64,000 nucleotides of DNA from Marisa cornuarietis (lineage: Eukaryota > Mollusca > Gastropoda > Architaenioglossa > Ampullariidae): contig SMMW01000046.1 of assembly GCA_004794655.1 (NCBI GenBank), forward strand, positions 1,524,001-1,588,000. Reading direction: 5' to 3'. Of the stretch, positions 56,566-64,000 are shown piece after piece. The stretch's first letter is position 1; every line of letters starts with the position of its first letter. The translations under genes were made by a program, and so were the position numbers. The notes beneath the pieces are model-generated. The model saw only the letters and a list, made by a program, of their open reading frames with translations, was not told the DNA's origin and made no database searches.

Positions 56566-56829
56566 CACACTTAAGGTAGCTAGGACACACTGGTGGGCCG
56601 ATAGACAGGAGCTCAGTTCTCTCTGTACACGCGCGTGTCTGTGTATGTGTCTTATGTGTCTATGTCCTAATAAAATGCTGACTTGGAAGGGTTTTTTTAA
56701 AAAAAAACGTGACCCCACTCCTAGCTCCCCCTCTCTCTCCTACCCATGTCTGTGTCTGGTAGGAACTGGTCGTGTTCCGGTGTCAGCTAGTCATTGATCT
56801 CTTGCCAAAAGCTCTAGATCTCCGTTTTT

Positions 56830-57035
56830 CCCTACAGTCCAACATGCTGTCGTCTTCCAACAAGCCCTTTAACGCCTATACATCCTCTCAGTCCAACATC
56901 CCGATATCCTGGCTCTGTCCACCCCCACGACGTCTTGATTCTGTCAGAGATTTGTACATCTTCAATGTCAGAAAGGACTTCACCCCGTCTCTGTCAGACA
57001 TTCTTACGTCTCGATTCTGTCAGACATTCCAGCAT
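56830..57035 (+). repeat. Degenerate C/T-rich tandem repeat
   Basis: Loose units share CTGTCAGACATTC and ACGTCTTGATTCTGTCAGA. Confidence 0.45.
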
Positions 57036-60000
57036 CTTCCTTCTGTTGGCACACCGCGTTCTAGTCTCTGCGGGACGCAGTGAGTGTGGCGAAGCTTGGA
57101 TTATGGGCCCTGCTTCCCACAAGTCCGGGAGCGTGCTCAGAACCCCCGCGAGACATTAAGTACAAGGCTGTTTGTTTTAAATTTGTTCTCCATCCCCTAG
57201 CGGGCCAGGGCCCTACGCGAGGCAATCAGTGTACCACCACAGACCTCTCATTTCTCTCTCTCTGTGCGTGCGTGCCTGTTTGTGTGTTGTTGTTAGTACA
57301 CGTGCATGCTTGTGCATCATACATAGATCTCTCCAGAAAGAGACAGGAACCTAAATGCAAGCTTTAAACCCTCGTGAAGTAATGAAGCGACATACTAACA
57401 CTTATCGACACGAATCTGTGAATAACAATTACTTCATCACTTTCAATGAAATAGCGTACACATTCTCTCTTTCTCGCTCGCTTACTCATTCACTCATGCA
57501 TTCACACACACACAAACTCTAACACATACATGCATACATACATAAAGTCTCTCTTACGCGTGCACGCGCATGCACACACACACAGAGATGAGAGAGCTTG
57601 ATGGCGCCACGCGGCAACGATTCAGTTTGTTTATGACGCCATTTTCACACATGACTGCGAGGCAACCTCCCGCAGATCCATGATGGCAAGAGGTAAAGAA
57701 GGTCCAGCAGGGCAATTCTTTTAACTCCAGACGTTGGAGCATCTGGCATTCCATATGCTTCGCCCAGGACACGGTCAACACTAGAGTTCCCTGTCCCTTT
57801 GGCCACAGGACTCAGTTTACCCGTTCGTAGTCAGCTGACCAGCAGCACCTACATGTCTCAGTGACAAGGTGACAGTAGAACACTATAAACTGTCACGCCG
57901 TCACACTCGGCTAAGCCTCGACGTTCAAGCTGGCATCCGAGCCGCTCGTGTGGATCAGTGATCACAGAAAGTGGTCAGCACACTAGCGCTCTATACCGCA
58001 TTGACCAAGCCTATAAAACATCTTTACCTCCAGCGGTCAAAGAATACGAACAGAAAAGACAGAAAGAAAACGAAAACTGTTCCTCCATAAAAAAATCTTC
58101 CGCTGCCTTCAGTGATTGCCGGCGGTCAGTCATGTGGAAAGCGCGGTCCACGATCTCGGCGTGGAGGGAAAATCGGATTCATTATCACACGACTTGTTCG
58201 GAGCGCGAGCTGAGGACGAGATCGATGGAGGCTAACGGTTGGAAGGGGGGGGGGAGTGGGGAACTAGAAAGGGGGAAACTCTGGCCGCCCACTTCTCCCG
58301 GCCGGAGCCCAGGGTCTGCTCCCCTACTTCCTGGGAATCCGGCGCAGATTACCGGACTTTCTCTTTTGTCACAGTCGACCATTAAGGGGGCTAACGGGAG
58401 GCCCAGGGTACAGCACACGCGGTAAGACTGAGTGACGTAGAAGGGAAGGGTGCTCCTGAAAGAGGGGAGGCGAACGGTGAACATCTTTCATTTGGGCCGT
58501 TAAATCGATAGGGAGAGAGAGAGAGAGCGGGAGGATGCGGGAGGATACGGGAGTCCCGTGCACAGGTCGGGGCGGCGGGCGGGCCTCTTACAGGTCGCAG
58601 TTCGATAAACACTCGCCATCGCTCGCATTTCTTGAGCCAGGCCAAGAAAAACACGACCAGACCCTCCAGCAAGACCTCTTCAACACTCTTTATCCTGCTG
58701 ATGACGAGCCATATACTAGCTGCCATCACATTTTCGAAAAAAAAAAGATCGCGTTCTTAAAAGACTTTTACGATCGGTTTGTTAACATGTGTGTTCGCAA
58801 CAAAAAAGTCCTTCTGTATCCAGCTGCATACCTATGTCTGAATGTATGCACGCATGTATATGTGTCTGCCTGTACATGTGTAGGTACTGAGTATTTTCAT
58901 AGGCAAGCATATGTTTATGTACATGTACGTGTAAATGTGTTTCCACGTGTTTTCCAATATCTGTTTGTCATTATTTCTGAAGGACTTCACATAAAGACAA
59001 GATTGCATAGTCTTTTTGAGATAAAGACGCCATAGATGTGGCAAACACAATGAAATTACTGGATATATAAACATCTCCGTCTGATAACCTCAAGATGGAT
59101 AGACAGAAAGAAGAAAAAACGGAATTAAATGGTGTAGATAAGACTATTTATACTAGAAAGCAATTAGTATTAACCCTATAAGGAAGTAAGGGTTATAAGG
59201 CAATAGTCAACAGCTGTTTAGGTTATTGGCGAAAAGACTTCCAAAATTTGTAAATTTAAATTATTTTTTTATACTATTCTTTAATTAACAACTTCGGCAA
59301 TTGTCCAATGTCTATGAGACCTGTAGTCAATGCCTGTTGACACAGTAGCGGGTAGAAGAACTCAGTAAATATCAAGGGACAAGGCAACTAACACTTCTCA
59401 GTATAATTATACACAGAAAACGTCTCAGGAATTTCTTTCAAGCTTCACCACAACAGAATAATAAATCACACGAAAATCCTGCAGAAGAAATTCATCGAAT
59501 TCTCCTGATGTATTGTGTTGTTTACAAATTTCGTGAGATGCAGATGATTAATTATAATTTACACAAGTGTAGATCTTCAATGGGAACTCTGTTTCTTTGC
59601 TGACATTATTTAGCGCAGTTATTTGGTGGAATTATTTAGCAAAATTAAGCAAGTTTATGAGACACTATACAAAGCTTGGAAGGTAAAAATTACCAAGACT
59701 CATGAAACTGATTATAAAATAAAATTATTTTGACTCCCAGCCCCTCAGACTGCTGCTTGTGTGTCACCATGAGAATGACCGTGGGTGACCCCAGTGACCT
59801 GGGATACACGATGTCTCGTGCACTTGCTGGCCTCCATACAGCCACCTGACCCGTCCCCTCTCCTGGTGCGCTTTCCATTTCAGCTTTTATCATTTTTTCG
59901 TGAAATTCGACCTGTCCGACATTGATCGAAGGAGCGTTGTAATGTCACACTAAATGTTCATAGGGAGATAACCTGCCAGAACTGGTCATGAATCCCAGTA

Positions 60001-61104
60001 AACAACCTGTTACCTAGCGACGGACTGCTACATCACGACCGCTATGTCCGGGCTGCTACATCAGGACTGTTACAGCATCACGTGGTCAGCGACCGCTTGG
60101 GCCAAAGAGCCAGTGTAGGAAGGACTGACCCTCAGCCTTGTCGAGCCACAGGGACTTCTATAAATGGCACGAATGTAGCTTTACCAGCTCCAACAGTTGA
60201 ACAAAAAACTGACCAGGTAGCTATGTTCTATAAAAAAAATCCGTAAATTGTTATTTTTTTTGTTTCCGTAGAGGTTCCAGGAAACCCGGCACATCATTTC
60301 GCTTGTTGGGTTCCGGGTTCTGTGGTGAATTTCGCTCATGTTGGAGCCCACGTCCTCCAGTAAAGTTTGGTCCGAACACACACATGTTTTGTCGAGCACT
60401 AAAGTCCAGTCAAGGATCTGTCAAAACATTATGGTACAATGTAAATAAGTCATTTTTTGTCAGGAAAGTAAGCTTAGCGTCTTGGTGCTTTTGATAAGGA
60501 AGAGCTCCCGAGACAGAATGCACAGTCCAGCTAGCTGGATCATAAGGCAAAGCGGTCAGCTAATCTATTAATATTTTATTAGCATTGTAGCGGACTGCTG
60601 GACATCCAGATAACCCCACTGTGCACCCGACCTCCCTCGTCTCCTTGAGCAGCAGACGGCCTGAGTTTGGCTTGCCCCATGCAAGCGACTGTGACTGACA
60701 GTTCCAGCCACAACCGTTTGCTCTGGCAAATAATCATAACAATGAGGTTGCGAGCGAGGCAAACACCTACCCGGTTTTCAGCCTTTCTACCCGGGTGAAA
60801 ATCGATGGCCGTAAACTTTGCATCTTGTGTTCAATCAATCGCCGCATTCATCGCTCATCCACTCAAGACACAATGTACCTCCCACTCCACCCCTACTCTC
60901 CACCCCCACCCCCAACACCCCCCTGACTGTCGTTCAGTTGCACGGTGTCGGTGTCTTCGCAAGCTCGTCCTATGGTTGAGAAAACTTGGTCTCCTCTAAC
61001 GACATGCGGCTTCTGAGTGCGCAGTTCATTATTAGAACACATTTTTGTTCTCTCTTATCCGAATCGTATACTTAGAGCTGCATCCACAGCTACTAGTCAC
61101 ATCG

Positions 61105-61640
61105 TCTATAATCCTATGTGTCTACAGAACTGTTAGTCAGATCCTTATTGTCTATATTGCTGATGGTCAAATCCTATGTGTCTACACAACTATTAGTCAA
61201 ATCCTTATTGTCTGTATTGCTGATGGTCAAATCCTGTGTCCACACAACTATTAGTCGAATCCTTATTGTCTGTATTGCTGATGGTCAAATCCTATGTGTC
61301 TACACAACTATTAGTCAAATCCTTATTGTCTGTATTGCTGATGGTCAAATCCTGTGTCCACACAACTATTAGTCGAATCCTTATTGTCTGTATTGCTGAT
61401 GGTCAAATCCTATGTGTCTACACAACTATTAGTCAAATCCTTATTGTCTGTATTGCTGATGGTCAAATCCTGTGTCCACACAACTATTAGTCAAATCCTT
61501 ATTGTTTATATTGCTGATGGTCAAATCCTATGTGTCTACACAACTATTAGTCGAATCCTTATTGTCTGTATTGCTGATGGTCAAATCCTGTGTCCACACA
61601 ACTATTAGTCGAATCCTTATTGTCTATATTGCTGATGGTC
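61105..61640 (+). repeat. 58/60-bp minisatellite arranged as a 118-bp dimer
   Basis: Units of 60 bp (GATGGTCAAATCCTATGTGTC) and 58 bp (GATGGTCAAATCCTGTGTCC) alternate, each followed by ACACAACTATTAGTCAAATCC or its TCGAATCC variant and then TTATTGTCTGTATTGCT. The dimer repeats about 4.5 times, and homologous false reading frames start every 118 bases. Confidence 0.97.
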
Positions 61641-61649
61641 AATCTTGTA

Positions 61650-61882
61650 TCAGAGAAGTGTTTGAGACCTCACTTTTCTCGGGGCCAACTTTAAGTAAGG
61701 GCGTTGGCCATCTCCTTTCCTTCACTCCTTTATCTTCTTCAACTCCCGATAGAGTCAGCTACCAATTCCCAACAGCTAGGTCGATTGAAGAAAGTTTACT
61801 GCGCTTCGCAGGTATCGAACCGCCGCACCTCTCAGCCCGGACACTAGGGTTCTAAGCAGCTGGCTATCTGTTTCCCCACGAG
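61650..61882 (-). mobile_element. tRNA-derived SINE inserted at the edge of the 118-bp array
   Basis: On the minus strand it has AACAGATAGCCAGCTGCTTAG, then GGTTCGATACC (a perfect B box) and the central domain TAGCTGTTGGGAATTGGTAG, then GAAGAAGATAAAGGAGTGAA and GGAAAGGAGATGGCC. Array-like sequence resumes at 61883, so the SINE interrupted an older, longer array. Confidence 0.7.
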
Positions 61883-62060
61883 GGTCAAATCTCTTGTGTC
61901 TACACATCTACTTGCTAGTTAAATCCTGTGTCCACATTGTTGGTCAAATGCTAGGTGTCGACATCGCTGATAGTCATATTTTATGTTGTACACAGCTGCC
62001 AGTCAAATCCTGTCAAGTTATCGGCGTCTGTATCGTTGATGGCAAAATCCTCTACATGCA
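61883..62060 (+). repeat. Degenerate continuation of the 58/60-bp array
   Basis: GGTCAAATCTCTTGTGTCTAC, TTAAATCCTGTGTCCACATTG and GGTCAAATGCTAGGTGTCGAC are diverged copies of the array unit on the far side of the SINE. Confidence 0.75.
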
Positions 62061-62346
62061 CATTGCAAACATGTATTTTTATTACCTACATTGCCAGAAC
62101 AGTATCTTCATTTCCTTAGCAAATATCCTATTCAAAAGACACTTCTCTGACCACTATGGAATGTTTATTTTTAGGACACCCCCCCCAGGACGATCACGTG
62201 ATCACTATGGAACTGTTGCTCAGGAACACGTCCGAGCGACAAGTGTGAAGCTGACCATAGCTCGAAACTAACATGAACACCAAAGCCTTCACTACTTCGA
62301 ACGAACAGTAGCAACCGTGATGCACAACCCTCACCATCATACTTGA

Positions 62347-62350
<4 letters not shown>

Positions 62351-62392
<42 letters not shown>

Positions 62393-62440
62393 ACGTGCAC
62401 ACACACAAATACACACACACACACACATAAACACACACGC
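62351..62440 (+). repeat. (CA)n microsatellite
   Basis: A long CA run with a few AAAC and GTGC interruptions. Confidence 0.95.
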
Positions 62441-62838
62441 TAGGACTTAAGATGTTACTTTGATATTTTTTCTTGTCCTTCATTTTGTTTGCATGTCATT
62501 TCTTCAGTTTGATTTCTGAACCTGGCTTTCCAAGGTTTCTGGCTTTAGACAACCAGCTGTAAGCTTCAGAGAGAAAAAAAAGAACGAACACCCGTTGCTC
62601 GTTTCACTTCCTCCACATAACGGAAGAAGCAGAAAAAATGGCTGTGGAAAAAATCCCACAAAATCCCGCACAGAAATAAACAAAATGAAATAATCCTTGA
62701 ATGTTTTGTTACTATTAGCTCGTCTTTAGCCTTTAGTCTTTAGATACACATGACGAGCGGCGCGCCTCCCTGACACTAATGTAATCATCAAATTAGCTTC
62801 TCGCCTCTCACCTCAAGCCTCCATCTACCTGGACTTAC

Positions 62839-62951
62839 CTTGCGCGGGGTTTGACAAGGGCTGCGGATTTTCGGGGCTCGCTCGTCAGCGTTTGCGCGAA
62901 TCGCCATCGTGCGTACACCAAGCAGTAAACAGTACATACTAGCAGCTTCAT
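62839..62951 (-). CDS. Possible 5' coding exon upstream of the KIF26-like exons
   Basis: A strong donor (GCGCAAG|GTAAGTCC) ends at 62839. Upstream of it are two in-range ATGs. The first, at 62951, opens MKLLVCTVYCLVYAR and would leave the exon in phase 2. The second, at 62907, has A at -3 and G at +4 and opens MAIRANADERAPKIR, giving 23 codons in phase 0. The location and strand suit a first exon of the KIF26-like gene, but neither peptide is recognisable. The evidence is only the splice site and the start context. Confidence 0.22.
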
Positions 62952-63574
62952 ACCCGCCTCCACAGTTGTTAGGGGAACACCGGGTAATATTACATTATTC
63001 CTTGACCCCCATTATAGGAAGATGAAAATAGTATCACATGCCAGCAGTAAGTGGCATCATAAGATACCTAATAAGTCTTACACGCTTTTTTTAACAGGAA
63101 GTGATTCAGATGCTCAGGTTTTCGTGGAATCACGATGTCAAAACAGCCGCACTGCAGGTCATAGCAACAAGAGAAACTCCGTACTGCGATGTGAGTGGAA
63201 GGAGATATGTTCACTGCGTTCACTATGTTCAGAGGATGGACAGATCACAGCGAGATGACAGCATTAAGTGGTCACGGCAATATCGACAAAAGGCTTGTGA
63301 GGACATGTACCTTCAAATTAAATCGCTCTAAATTTCTTCTTCGACATAATATATCAACAGTTCTGTCGTACACAGCTTCCAGACCGGTGATAATCTTACT
63401 ACGCACCTTTCAGAGACTAATACTGATAACGATGCTGTTACCCACAGTTCCCCGCATGAAGACTGGCGACAGTTCTGCTACAGACCACCACCAGACTGTG
63501 TCGATACCCAGCAACACCTGCCTCGTAGGTCTGACCACGGACGTGTACAGGGTGGATTACTGTCTGTCTGCCGA

Positions 63575-63800
63575 GACCAACGCTGAACCTCTTGCGAAGT
63601 TCTCCGCTGTTAGTCTCGGCGAGCCTTAACAATGAATGTGAATAAACCGGAAGCTTCTTATACACCAGCCTCGTTCTAGTAGTTCAACAGATACGTGACT
63701 AAACCGGAAGCTATTTGTAACCAGCCTCGTTCTATGACTTCACTGAAAAAAATCGTCTGCAAGCAGTCCAGTGATACAAGTCACCAGACACTTTGTGAGG
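63575..63800 (+). repeat. Interspersed repeat, copy B (partner at 26815)
   Basis: It is collinear with 26815-27000: CTCTTGCGAAGTTCTCCGCTG, TTAGTCTCGGCGAGCC, TGAATAAACCGGAAGC, CACTGAAAAAAATCGTCTGC and GCAGTCCAGTGATACAAGTC. It also has a short internal duplication in which AAACCGGAAGC and CCAGCCTCGTTCTA each occur twice. The class is unknown. Confidence 0.75.
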
Positions 63801-64000
63801 AGTTCGGGTGGTCAGTCGCTGCAAGCTTACCTCAGTCGACAATTCAAGCTCAGTCACCGCAAGTTTTCAAGACTCGTTTATGCTAACATTTTGCAGACCA
63901 GTTCTCGATCGAGTTTTCCATTTTGCCAGATCATTTCGAACTAAGATCTTTCCGGAAGAGGAGAGTGGTCCAACTAAAGCACTATGTTGGTGAAGAACCT

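Larger units (their letters stand above)
56443..64000 (-). other. Upstream intron or 5' region of the KIF26-like gene
   Basis: The exon encoding the vertebrate SFFxR segment should lie upstream on the minus strand, but I could not find it. Region 58140-58420 is GC-rich without a clear signal. I see nothing identifiable in 57040-58130, 58430-61030 and 62450-63530 except the candidate 5' exon at 62839-62951. Confidence 0.5.

Overview
This is a window of animal nuclear DNA, most likely from a mollusc and probably a gastropod. The low gene density, long introns, invertebrate-type LINEs and SINEs and many minisatellites suggest this. The species call is inference; the animal call is firm. There are no operons, CRISPR arrays, rRNA genes or intact tRNA genes.

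I can support one host gene, on the minus strand: an orthologue of the atypical kinesin KIF26. Four exons join in perfect frame (56442-56277, 23674-23465, 17391-17298, 8713-8516). They encode the proline-rich lead-in to the motor and the first part of the motor domain, through the P-loop to the LRDLL motif. Both gene ends lie outside the window or were not found. The introns are about 32.6 kb, 6.1 kb and 8.6 kb. A fifth exon-like segment (10745-10605) lies in the intron that splits the P-loop codon. It has the right phase to act as a cassette, but it is not part of the known kinesin domain.

The rest is intronic or flanking DNA filled by mobile elements and tandem repeats. A full-length non-LTR retrotransposon (43611-49607, minus strand) has a perfect 15-bp target-site duplication. 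It encodes an ORF1 with zinc knuckles and an ORF2 with endonuclease, reverse transcriptase and RNase H. It is broken only by three single-base frame changes, all in homopolymer runs. A second, RTE-like LINE (13443-15207, plus strand) is 5'-truncated, has a 12-bp target-site duplication and ends in (TAAG)10. A third, CR1/L2-like LINE survives as a C-terminal stub and tail (54860-55395). Several tRNA-derived SINE copies are present, and one SINE shares its 3' end with the full-length LINE.

Nine minisatellite arrays, together about 7 kb, occupy the locus, with units of 27, 29, 34, 40, 42, 46, 46/50, 51 and 58/60 bp. Four show higher-order structure. Two stand out. In the 46-bp array (21731-23165) all 31 copies keep the heat-shock-element core TTCnnGAA while the two spacer bases vary. 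The 46/50-bp array (17400-18050) appears to be an amplified copy of the 3' splice site of the adjacent KIF26 exon, placing about a dozen decoy acceptors before the real one. Many long reading frames in the window are by-products of repeats whose unit length is a multiple of three.
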